NCBI RefSeq assembly: GCF_011745365.1
Contig: NW_024468912.1
Coordinates: forward strand, 2,852,001 to 2,916,000
Direction of reading: 5' to 3'
Length of the DNA: 64,000 bases
DNA from: Cryphonectria parasitica EP155
Lineage: Eukaryota; Ascomycota; Sordariomycetes; Diaporthales; Cryphonectriaceae
The notes beneath the pieces are model-generated. The model was not told the origin of the DNA, searched no databases, and worked only from the letters and a program-made list of their open reading frames with translations. Position 1 is the stretch's first letter. Each line of letters opens with the position of its first letter. Position numbers and translations under genes: made by a program. This document shows, one piece after another, positions 11,150-20,281 of this stretch.

Positions 11150-13880
11150 ATGGCCGACCCAACTTCTCCCAAAGGCCCCAAGGGCATGGGAGGACCTGAG
11201 CAACCTGAACCTCCTGTTGCAGACCGCACTACTACCACCAAAGATCACAACAGCCACAATAGCACCACCACCGCTGAGCAAACAAACTTTGAGCTGGACT
11301 CTAGCTGTTACGAGGGCTCTGAAGCTGGGACAGACGCCAACTCAACAACCAAAAACCAACCTGGTACTGAGGCTGAAGGTGATGGTGATGAGGAGATGCC
11401 AAAGCCACGCCCCCAGCCCATCAAGAGGGAGGTTGACATCAGCCTCATCCTCACCCTACCCGAGCGCATTGAATTCTCCAAGCTAAACGATGGCATCATG
11501 GCTAGGATTGAGGAACACCTCAGCAAGCCCTTCAGGTTCCTGGACCACCCCATCGCCCAGGTGAACCGTGTCAAGATCTGGGACTATGCCCCCGTTGTTG
11601 CTGCACAGATGGCCAAGCAGGTTGCTGACACTGGCAAACCCACTCCCACCATCAATGCCAACTCCAAAGACGGTAACCACAAGAAGCCCTCATCCTCCTC
11701 CCAGGAGCAAGGCGATGACCAGGAGGCCAAGCCTCGCTTCATCCCCAAGATTGACGCCAAGAGCGTCAACCCTGAAGCCTCCTCCATGAGCGTCTTGAAG
11801 GAAGAGGCTACACAATACTTCAACAAATGGAGGAATACCTTCAATAAGCGCCTTAATGATCTGATTGTCCCTGGCCAGCCTGCTGCCTATGCTGGACCTT
11901 CCCGTCAAGGCCAGGGAGGTCCTCGTGGAGGAGGAGCTGCAGCCGCTTCTGCCGGTAGAAACAAACAGCAAGGTGAGAAGGTTCCATACCAGCGTTCCCA
12001 ATCCTGTGGCCTAACCCCCCCCCCCCCCTTTCCCCCCGGCCTTTTTCTCCTTCAAGACCAACATTCTCTCTTCCCCCAAGTGCTAACATAGCCGCAGGAG
12101 ACAAGGACAAAGGTATCGCCTACCCGGTTGACATGAACATGATTCGCCGTTTCCAGCCCGTCGAGACGACTCTGCACAGCTTGACGGTCGACAAGAGACG
12201 TCTGCTCACCCACGCCATCATTCTCATGACTCTTTCCACCGAGCATTACATCTCGTACTCTCGCCTGTATTTGTTATACCTCGCGTCATCCCTTCACATC
12301 CCCGCGTGGGTGCTCATCGAGGAGGAGAACCGCGTCGCTGGCGGCCTTGGCAAGATTTACAAGACCTTGTGTGAGGAGGCCGCCGCGCGGGAGCTCGAGG
12401 AGAAGAAACAGGCCGAAGAGCTCCAGAAGAAGGCCGAGAACGAGAAGACCGAAGAAGTGGCTCAGGACGCCCACAAGGCTCAAGGGGCTCAGCAGGCCCA
12501 GGAAGCCAGACCATCCAAAGAGCACAAGAAGAAGTGGCGCCCCTCTATCAACCCGGTCCAGGTCGGAAAGACCCTGCTCGCTGCCGGGCTTGGCATGATT
12601 GAGGCAGCCCAGGGCATGCCTACCCTCAGCCTTCCTCCTACGCCTGTTGCCCACTTGATGGGTCCTCTTGGCGACTGTGAGACGGCTGTCGGTATGTTCT
12701 TTGGCGTCAACCCAAACCGTACACGCGTCTTGACCTTTGAGAGCCTGACCTCGGTCGTCCAAGATGGGGCCATCATCCCGTTACACTCGGCCGACATGTC
12801 TAAGCTTGTAGACCCCAAAGCTATCGCACCAGAGGACCGCCGTATGCGGCTTGTCTTCTGTGTCAGCGGTTTTTTGATGGACAAGGACGACATAACCACC
12901 CCCTGGAAGTGCCTCGGGCATCACAATGAGGTCCTGGCGATCAGCTGGGAGGTCGATGTCCTGGAAAAAGTTGGAGCTGCCCTCGATACTCTTCTCAAGA
13001 GTAAGGCCTGGCCTGTGTCGGTGGAGGCGATGGGCGGAAAACCTGGTGAGTCTAAGCAGTAGGTCCGAGTAATCATGAGAATCGAAGCTGACCGCGTCTA
13101 GCCATGACCATGCTGCGCCAGCAGACCTGGCCAGGTGCTCTGATGAGAGTCAGCAAGATAGTCGACAATGCCTGGGTCATGGCACTTACGAAGTGTTCGA
13201 AGCTTCAGCAGATCCTCTCGGACGCCATGATAGGACACATTCACGGCGAACGAGGAGTCACCTTGATTGGATATGGGCTCGGTGCTCGTGCCATCTATCT
13301 GTGCCTGTCGCATCTGATGGAACGCAGGCTCTACGGTATGGTCGATAGTGTTGTCCTCATGGGAGCGCCCATTGCGGGAGATGCCGGTACCTGGAGTGCT
13401 CTGAAGGCCGTTGTCTCTGGTCGTCTTGTCAACGTGTACTCGCCTACCGACTATATGCTCGCCTTTGCATCTCGGCAGACCGCTTATCACTTTGGCGTCG
13501 CCGGCCTGCAGCAGATCCAAGGTGTCGGGGGTGTTGAGAACCACGACGTGAGCGACATCCTCGGAGCTCACGTGCACTATACCTCTTTGGTTCCGACTAT
13601 CCTCAGACGTATCGGCTGGGATGACCTCAAGGATGATTTGAAGGCTCCTCCTCCGCAACCCAAGCTCCCCGTTGCTGTGCAGCAGAAGGTGCCTGCAGCA
13701 CCAGCCAAGGGTGTTAGTCCAGGGCCGAACCAAGGCCAGGCCAGGGCCGGGCCGATCGAAAAGAAGGAGAACACGCTGCCACGACGTGGTGGCAGGAACT
13801 CTCGCGGTGGCGGTCGGGGTGGCCGCGACAACAATACTGACAAGCGCCTGGCCGACCAGATGGGCAAGATGTCGATGTAG
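11150..13880 (+). CDS. DUF726 (TMCO4/Mil1-like) alpha/beta-hydrolase-fold protein
   Basis: Family includes human TMCO4 and yeast Mil1 (YFL034W), a membrane protein that interacts with the AP-1 adaptor; biochemical activity unproven. Exons 11150-11972, 12098-13045 and 13102-13880 (849 residues; introns 125 and 56 bp, both phase 1). The first 270 residues are polar and disordered apart from a conserved patch (LPERIEFSKLNDGIMARIEE). Exon 2 has a helical part (LLTHAIILMTLSTEHYISYS), a charged Glu/Lys coiled segment and the weakly hydrophobic LLAAGLGMIEAAQG. Exon 3 carries the hydrolase core: VTLIGYGLGARAIYLCLSHL, then SVVLMGAP and a conserved His region (GAHVHY). The Ser expected in the nucleophile elbow is Gly. 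The C-terminus is RGG-rich (RRGGRNSRGGGRGGR). The start is the first in-frame ATG; the frame is open 47 codons further upstream without ATG. Confidence 0.85.
12015..12028 (+). repeat. C14 homopolymer in DUF726 intron 1
   Basis: Fourteen consecutive C on the sense strand, followed by further pyrimidines, about 70 bp before the acceptor at 12097. Confidence 0.9.
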
Positions 13881-14138
13881 GGCCGACATTGCAGATACCC
13901 CATTTATGGCGGAGACAGCATATCGACAACCCACAACGACACGGATAGACATCCACAGCGTGGTGGCAGATACTCTCGTGGAGTCGGTCGCGGCAACTTC
14001 AGCCAGAACTTGGGAACTCGCACCACTGGTGAGGTGACGTGGACGAACTCGAATCGGAACCAGCATCACAAAACCCCGCACACTGGCAGCCAATTTGGAA
14101 CGACGTCCACAGATGCACGACGACAAAACACGCCATGA
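13881..14138 (+). other. 85-codon in-frame continuation after the DUF726 stop
   Basis: Directly after the TAG at 13878-13880 the same frame stays open until TGA at 14136-14138. It encodes a polar, Arg/Asn/Thr-rich segment including QRGGRYSRGVGRG, which parallels RRGGRNSRGGGRG just before the stop. At the DNA level 13785-13819 and 13959-13993 are similar (about 29 of 35 bases), offset by 174 bp (58 codons). It could be 3' UTR from a partial duplication, a readthrough extension or a part reached by alternative splicing; the sequence alone does not decide. Confidence 0.4.
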
Positions 14139-14843
14139 TTCCTTTCCCCGTTTTCCCCTGTATATTTTACATCAGTACATCATCATTAAGAAGAGGTTCA
14201 GGCGACTTGACATTTTGATAGGTTGCATCCCCCATTCTTACATCCAGAGTAGTCTATTCTACCCTCAGGGCCATCCAACAACATGGCTTAGACGGCATCA
14301 GCACGGAATTAAGATGCTCGATTGACTCCGTCATAAGGAAGATAGGAGGGTACAGGTGGAATACGGTCCAGAGTGAGCTCCAGGCCAAGGAGTTGTGAAA
14401 GAAAGAGAGACAAAGGGTGGCTCATTCTTAAGAGACAAAAGAGAGCATGAACTGACAGCCTCTCATAGGTTAATCAGAGAAGATTGAATTATATGCATAT
14501 TCTCGGAGCCAATGTATGGGGACTTGAATATGTTGTGAATTTCGAGCTTGATCCCTGCTTGACTGATGTGAGCATCCAAATCCCTCCATGGTCCATGCCA
14601 CCAAAAGAACAGGGAAGCAAGATTTGAATCGCAAAAGAAAGAACAATACAATAGCAAAAAGGGGTATCGCAGTAGAACGAAGATGAAGTCCCCTTTGACG
14701 AAGAGCATACTCTATGGGTTATATCATCTGCCTGTAGTGCCTGGGCGGCCCTGAGCCTTGGTGTTTGCAAGAAGCTCGGGGGGTTCCGCCTGTTCTCAAG
14801 ATCTCGTGTTGCCGACTCACTCATCTCAAGACCATGGCGCCTC
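14139..14843. other. intergenic 3' region, no gene recognised
   Basis: This 705-bp stretch lies between the 3' sides of the convergent DUF726 and GatC-like genes. It is AT-richer than its neighbours and contains only short open frames. Confidence 0.5.
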
Positions 14844-15518
14844 TCACTCACCCCCTTTGGCCATTCCTTTGTCGACAAGGTAATAACCCCGCTCGCGCCT
14901 CCGTCTCGTGGCAGCCTCGACCAAGATCTCCTCGTCGCTCTGCACCTTTTCGGCCTCCCGATCGCGTCTTGGTCGTCGACGATGGCCCACCACATTCTCG
15001 CGGCCTAGGACCTCGCGTAGACTGTCGAGGGTCACTGTGGCTTCCGAGATCCCGGCCGAGGTCTCGTCCCGGATGGAGCGGAGGGGTGCGATGCCTGTGG
15101 TGTCGACGGACTGGACATCTCGCACGAAGTGGAGCTGGGTGTGCAGGGTCTGGAGCATGGAGGACTCTTCCTGAGGGCTGGAGGGGGGCGGGAGAGAGGA
15201 GAGGCGGAGGAGGTGGTGCAGGGTTTGAGGGGTGATGGGTCCTTCTTGCGGGGAGGGCTGCTGGGTTGGCAGGAGGGATGCGACGGACCAGGTGGGACGG
15301 TCAAAGACTGTTTGAAAATCTGGTTGTGACGAAGTGCTTTTGGGGGTGGTCTCTACTGGTGGAGGCTTGACAGGAGTCGATGATGAGCCGGATGAGTGAG
15401 ATATGCAGCGGCTGCAGATGTAGTAGGTTGGTGCATCCGGCCGGAAAGGGATGATTCGTGTGCTTTGACGGCGTGAACGGTGCACACCACGGGTTATGAG
15501 CGCGCGAGCTGAAGACAT
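14844..15518 (-). CDS. GatC-like subunit of mitochondrial Glu-tRNA(Gln) amidotransferase (Gta3-domain type)
   Basis: Single exon, 224 residues. The N-terminus is Arg/Ser-rich (MSSARALITRGVHRSRRQST), as for mitochondrial import, followed by a CSRC pair. A Pro/Ser-rich linker leads to the core, where the segment FVRDVQSVDTTGIAPLRSIR and the later LREVLGRENVVG match the GatC pattern in which the chain wraps around GatA. By family this subunit helps GatA/GatB transamidate Glu-tRNA(Gln) in mitochondria. It ends with a basic tail (RRRRERGYYLVDKGMAKGGE). No intron is needed. It diverges from SEC17 across 649 bp. Assignment rests on motif similarity only; a fungus-specific mitochondrial protein of other function is the alternative. 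Confidence 0.7.
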   Translation of the reverse strand: MSSARALITRGVHRSRRQSTRIIPFRPDAPTYYICSRCISHSSGSSSTPVKPPPVETTPKSTSSQPDFQTVFDRPTWSVASLLPTQQPSPQEGPITPQTLHHLLRLSSLPPPSSPQEESSMLQTLHTQLHFVRDVQSVDTTGIAPLRSIRDETSAGISEATVTLDSLREVLGRENVVGHRRRPRRDREAEKVQSDEEILVEAATRRRRERGYYLVDKGMAKGGE

Positions 15519-16167
15519 TTGGTCGGAATGAAGCTTCTTTCTTGCTGGAGATGAATGTCACCTTGTCCTCTCATAGGAAAAAAGGCGGGGAGGTTGCTGA
15601 TGAGAATTTCGAAATGCTTTTAGTTACTTTAAAACTTTTGGGGTTTCCCTTAAAAAAGAAAAAGATCCTCTTCACCTCAATTGAATCAGGGTACGGAATA
15701 TACAGGTGATGTGAGATGTTGGTCGCAGTCCAGCCGTGCGAATGGATTGACGTTGAAGGGACCGCGGCCGATTGGCTCGAGCCAGCCCGCATGCTAGCGC
15801 TTCGAGGGGCTCGCTCAGCATGTACTGAGTACCCCCGGCCAGGGATAATCTCTCTGCGATTTCAAGGTAACTGTACTTCAAGGCGGAGCCGGCTGCCACA
15901 AAGCCGCGGCGTCATAGCATCAGAGCATCAGCCGCAGGTCCTCAACTGCAACTCTGGCTGCTGAAGATCGGAAACGACCGTTCACCTCACGTTTCAAGTT
16001 ACCACTTCACCAGCATCAGTGCTTGTTGTCGTCTTTCTCTAGCACCTCCTAGATCAAAGCTCTATCCCTTCACAACCTTTGGAACCCCTACACCGCGACA
16101 TACGCAGGAGAAATCTCTCTCCTCCCCCGCATTCCTAACTGAACCTTCCGAACAGACCCACGCGACA
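15519..16167. promoter_or_regulatory. divergent promoter region GatC-like / SEC17
   Basis: A 649-bp interval between divergent genes. The last ~150 bp before SEC17 are CT-rich (about 16020-16140), fitting a fungal 5' leader. No open frame looks real. Confidence 0.5.
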
Positions 16168-17325
16168 ATGGCTCAAGACCCTCGCGCATTGGTGAAACAA
16201 GTATGATGTGTTCCTCTATCGGCCTGACGATGACCCTGTTGTACTGACAGCATTTCTTCTTTTTCTCTACAGGCCGAAGCCCTGGCTTCGAAAGCCTCGG
16301 GCGGCTTCAAGCTCTTTGGCGGGCGTGAAGACAAATGGCAGGATGCTGCCGACACCTTTTCCCAGGCTGCGAACGCCTTCAAGATGCAGAAGCAGAGTAC
16401 GTCTTTCTCGCTTTCACCTTCCTCTTTTCTTCTTCCTATCACGCGGGGTCATTAGGCCCCCCACCCAATATAGCTGCTGGTCTGACCTTGAACGTTTTCA
16501 AACGCAAAACAGATCGCGAGGCGGGACAGACCTTCGAGAGAGCCGCTGAGATACAGAGGGACCAGCTGAAAGAGCTGGACGATGCCGCCAACACCTACGT
16601 CGATGCCTTCAAGGCGTACCGCAACGACAGCCCCGACGATGCCGCACGGTGTCTCGAGTTCTCCATCAACCAGTACTGCACCAAGGGCAATTTCCGGCGG
16701 GCTGCCTCGCACAAGGAGAACCTGGGCGAGCTGTTTGAGACCCAGCTGGGCGACACGAGACGTGCGTGCGAGGCGTATGAGATGGCTGCTGGGTGGTACG
16801 AGGGGGATGGTGCTGCTGCGTACGTTCATCCTGCACTTCTTCAGACGGCCTCCTCATGCAGGTTGTTTCCGCAAACATAATTTGCTGACTTACGATCCCC
16901 TCTATAGGCTCGCAAACAAGCTCTGGCTCAAGGTGGCCGACATTTCCGCGCTGGACGAAAACTACAGCAAGTCCATCGAGATCTACGAGAAGGTGGCGGG
17001 AAGTGCCATCAACAACAACCTGATGCGCTACAGCGTCAAGGAATACTTCTTCAAGGCAGGTCTCTGCCACCTCGCGAACAAGGACATGATCCTCACGCAG
17101 CGGGCGCTCGAGCACTACCGCGATATGGACCCGACCTTTGCCGCGCAGAGGGAGCACCAGCTGCTGGTCGACCTGGTCCAGACGATTGAGGACGGCGACC
17201 AGGAGAAGTTCTCGGACAAGCTGTACGCCTATGACCAGATCAGCAAGCTGGATAAGTGGAAGACGAGCATCCTTCTCAAGATTAAGGGTAACATCGAGGC
17301 GGTTGCGGATAACGAATTTTCTTGA
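16168..17325 (+). CDS. SEC17: alpha-SNAP, vesicular-fusion protein
   Basis: Adaptor that recruits the NSF/Sec18 ATPase to cis-SNARE complexes for disassembly after fusion. Four exons: 16168-16200, 16273-16396, 16513-16819 and 16908-17325; introns 72, 116 and 88 bp, all GT-AG; 293 residues, matching the family length. The first coding exon is only 11 codons (MAQDPRALVKQ), which the phase-0 donor GTATGA fixes. The body is the TPR-like helical array: GGFKLFGGREDKWQDAADTF, FERAAEIQRDQLKELDDAAN, then YSKSIEIYEKVA. The conserved acidic C-terminus KTSILLKIKGNIEAVADNEF, which stimulates Sec18, is intact. VTI1, a likely client SNARE, lies 8 kb away. Confidence 0.97.
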
Positions 17326-18199
17326 GGTTCATAGACAAAGAGAGAGAGTAAGAGAGAAAGAGAGCGAGAGAGTCACAAGATGTCTCCGAAGTACTTTTTT
17401 CATTTATGTCATGTCATGGCCTGCGCTGGGTGAGGTTTTGTAAGGCTGTCCGCTGTCGGTACAGTAGGTAGCTGCGCGCGCACACACATACAAACAGTAC
17501 TACATTTTACACATTTCCCCATGGGTGCAGTTTGTACCTTCTGTCCTACAGGTGGTCCATGTCGGGTGGTTTTCCTGGATTATCAGCTTACTCCAAGTGC
17601 AAACACTGCCGTTCGTACTTGATTGTCCGCCTCTCAGAAAGAGCCCCGCATGGGATTTTAGGCTCGCACGACAGGCAGGACCTATAATATACATCCTCCG
17701 ACTAGGACAGGGTAGGCCCAGGGGCCAGCCACCGAGGGTCCTTCAGGTGCAACGTCGTATAGGTGAACATGACTGCGGGGTTAATTGATAGGGGCGGCTA
17801 CCCTGAAGACCGGTTGCATAGCAGGTCGAGAAGAAAGGGAACCGAATGTCATGTCCCATATGGTATCATATCTGCGGTAAAGAAGAGGGAGAGGACAGAG
17901 CCGCAACCTGGATAGCCAGATGGGGGGGTTTTGCAAGAGCTCATTTGATAGGTTGAATACATGCATGCAGCCTTCCACAAAAAGAACGACTGCAGTGCAG
18001 ATGGAGGGGGAAGGGGCAGATACGTGTCGCATGTTGACGCGTTTGGCGGAACTAGAAACAAACAAAGGAGAGACTTTAAGTGATTGAACTTCCCAAGTTG
18101 GACTCATTGAATCTCTTCTTTTCCCTTTGGGAGAAACGGCTCTCCCCCAGCTTCTCTCTTTGTGATCAACAACATTTCTCCGCCGTCCAAACACTCAAC
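17326..18199. other. intergenic region SEC17 - MYND gene
   Basis: An 874-bp stretch between two plus-strand genes. A GA-rich tract follows the SEC17 stop (about 17337-17373) and a CA-rich patch lies near 17478-17490. The second half holds the promoter of the MYND gene. No gene seen. Confidence 0.5.
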
Positions 18200-18973
18200 A
18201 TGGCAGACACGACTCCGATCAAACCCAGCGGCGAGCAGGGGGGAAAGGTTGCTTCCACCTGCCAGAAGTGCAACATCACCGTTACGATTCCTTGTCCCTG
18301 TGAGCGTTGCAACGTCCTCTACTGCTCCTACACCTGCCTCCTCTTAGACTGGGAAGCCCATAAGAAGGCCTGCGCCCCCAAGACGACTCGCTCCCGTGTC
18401 GATGCCAGCGCCGGTGACAACAGCACGTCCTCGCGCTCTGCCCCTGGTCTGGAGAAGCACATCCCGAACCCTTTCACGCAGATCGACAGCGGCGCGTACC
18501 TCCACAACCGCCCAGAGCGGGATGTCTACAAGCTCCTCATCGACACGTACCGCCTGCGCATGGCCGACAGGTGCGGTTTAGAAGGCGTCCGCGAGGCGGA
18601 CTCGTTGTACGCGCCCGGCGTCACGGATGCCATGCCCGGGTTCCGGCGTTTTCTGGGCCTGGTGGAGGCTAAGCGCGGCGTGCTGCCTAGCTGGTGGAGC
18701 GCGGAGAAGGAGAGGGAATGCGAACGGCTCGGCGGTGGCGGCGGCGGCTGGAGCAGCCTGCGGAGGAAGATTGAGAAGTCTGACGTCCTGGCTCATTACC
18801 GCGATGAGAAGTTCCCGATGCAGCTGCGTATGTTTGGGGAAACGATCTACGGACGGGGAATCGGTGGGCAGGATGGAACGATGATCAGAAGGATGATGAT
18901 GGCGCAGGAGGTTGGGCAAGGGTCTGGCCCTCAAGTTGGTGTCTTTGATATCGGTGGGCTGTTTCGTCGCTGA
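18200..18973 (+). CDS. MYND-type zinc-finger protein
   Basis: Single exon, 257 residues, starting at the first ATG after a CT-rich leader. A MYND finger lies at about residues 21-58: CQKCNI, CPCERC, LYCSYTC, then a W and HKKAC, giving the eight Cys/His ligands. The remaining ~180 residues form a conserved but unnamed C-terminal part (DVYKLLIDTYRLRMADRCGL, GFRRFLGLVEAKRGVLPSWW, FPMQLRMFGETIYGRGIGG). Fungal proteins of this architecture are annotated only as MYND domain proteins; similarity to the translational activator Mss51 is limited to the finger. Function: unknown, probably protein-protein contact through the MYND domain. A five-glycine run interrupts the C-terminal part. Confidence 0.8.
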   Translation: MADTTPIKPSGEQGGKVASTCQKCNITVTIPCPCERCNVLYCSYTCLLLDWEAHKKACAPKTTRSRVDASAGDNSTSSRSAPGLEKHIPNPFTQIDSGAYLHNRPERDVYKLLIDTYRLRMADRCGLEGVREADSLYAPGVTDAMPGFRRFLGLVEAKRGVLPSWWSAEKERECERLGGGGGGWSSLRRKIEKSDVLAHYRDEKFPMQLRMFGETIYGRGIGGQDGTMIRRMMMAQEVGQGSGPQVGVFDIGGLFRR

Positions 18974-19477
18974 GATAAACGGTTGAGCCTACCTTGGGGC
19001 CTCCTGAGCCTTTCTCGCCAACAAGCTTTGTTCTTCTAATAAGATTCAAAAGAGAGATCACAGTTCATTCAATTTTCTATGGAGGCTGTGCCCTGAGACC
19101 GTGGTAGTTCTCAGCGTAATAAAGGGAAGTAAGAAATGGGGTTGCAAGGCATGCGAATCGTGGCGGCGGCGTGGTCTTGCTGACGAGCAGGCTCCGAGGT
19201 GATAGACGAATTTGCATCATTTCAACAAGGTCGTTATGTTTGGTGGTTGTCGAAGGGCAATATTCGGGGTGTTAGCAGCATCCACGCACACGCATGACGC
19301 GTACCTCGTGTTCACCTTGGCGGTCGCGATCTGGGGAAACGTCTTCATGAGGGGTAGCTGAAGATTCTTCCGCATTCTTGACATGCTACAATCAAACTCA
19401 GGCAACAGCAATAATAAACAGAGCAAACTTCTTCCTCACATCGCAGGCAAGCCCACGATTGCAATGAAAAAAACAAA
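18974..19477. other. intergenic region downstream of MYND gene and U2
   Basis: About 500 bp that receives transcription from both sides: the 3' flank of the MYND gene and, on the other strand, of the U2 gene. Only short open frames are present. Confidence 0.4.
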
Positions 19478-19674
19478 TGGGTTCGCATCACTCTCAGGCA
19501 GTGTGGTAGAGAGGACACTGTGGAGGTTGACCATGGGCAAGCCCAGAGGATCATCCTCCGAAGGTCAAAAATTGGAATAATCACGATTGCATTCCGTAGA
19601 ATGCTTTCAGAGATTAAACTGAAAAGAACAGATACTACACTTGATCTAAGCCAAACTTTGGGGTTGTTAGTGAT
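19478..19674 (-). ncRNA. U2 spliceosomal snRNA
   Basis: The minus strand carries the nearly invariant U2 5' domain: GGCTTAGATCAAGTGTAGTA (19656-19637) followed by TCTGTTCTTTTCAGTTTAAT, which contains the branch-point-recognition GTAGTA. Structure visible: stem I CCAAA/TTTGG just upstream; stem IIb as GCATTC-TACG-GAATGC with a UNCG-type tetraloop; an Sm site AATTTTTG (19572-19565); a stem III closed by GACC/GGTC; and a stem IV candidate CAGTGT/ACACTG. The total of about 197 nt suits a fungal U2. The 5' end (ATCACTAAC near 19674) and 3' end (...GCGAACCC near 19478) are estimates. Function: base-pairs with the intron branch site in the spliceosome. Confidence 0.9.
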
Positions 19675-20281
19675 GATGTCCCAGGTTTTATTTTTCTTCT
19701 TTTGGGGGGGGGGGGGGTACTGACAGGCAAAGAGAGCTAAAGAGAAAAGAAAAGAAACGAGGGAAGAAAGAGGAAGGGAAGACAGGATTATATAGTTGTG
19801 GCTCTGTGAGCACAGACCAGCTGCTCTCATTACTGACCGCCTTCCATATGTAGTGGCAGAATATTATTGTGGGTCTTACTGTGGGTTCTACCAGTCAGAC
19901 TCGGTCAGAGCGTCACCCACTCAGTGTGACTGAATACTTCATTCAAGTGAAAACGGAGACGGCAATTGTGAGCAGGTCTCAATACTCTAAAGTTTAGACA
20001 TATGCCCGCTGCTGAATTTTAGCCCTTTTGAACAATGTCGATTAAGGAATGCTTTAGTGAGTACACCATGTTGTGCTAGCAGTTCATAATTCGCGTAGTA
20101 GAGGAACTCAGATGGGTTACCCCTGGCTCCTCTCAAGCAGGTTCTGCCACCCAACGTACATAGGCCTTATCGATAATGGGACCCCCACCGAAAAGTTTGG
20201 CTGAAGGGCCTGTTTCCCTGGCGCATCGTGACCTACAACTCTCTAGACACACAGTATTGTTGCTGTAATTTGCCTGTCAAG
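19675..20281. promoter_or_regulatory. divergent promoter region U2 snRNA / RRP12
   Basis: A 607-bp interval. On the U2 strand a run of 14 C (19717-19704) sits 30-43 bp upstream of the estimated 5' end, and a TATATAA-like sequence lies near 19795-19789, about 115 bp upstream. The rest holds the RRP12 promoter. No gene seen. Confidence 0.45.

Noticed and set aside
12286..12762. 158-codon antisense Leu-rich ORF over DUF726 exon 2
   Set aside because: Shadow of the Glu/Lys-rich coding segment.
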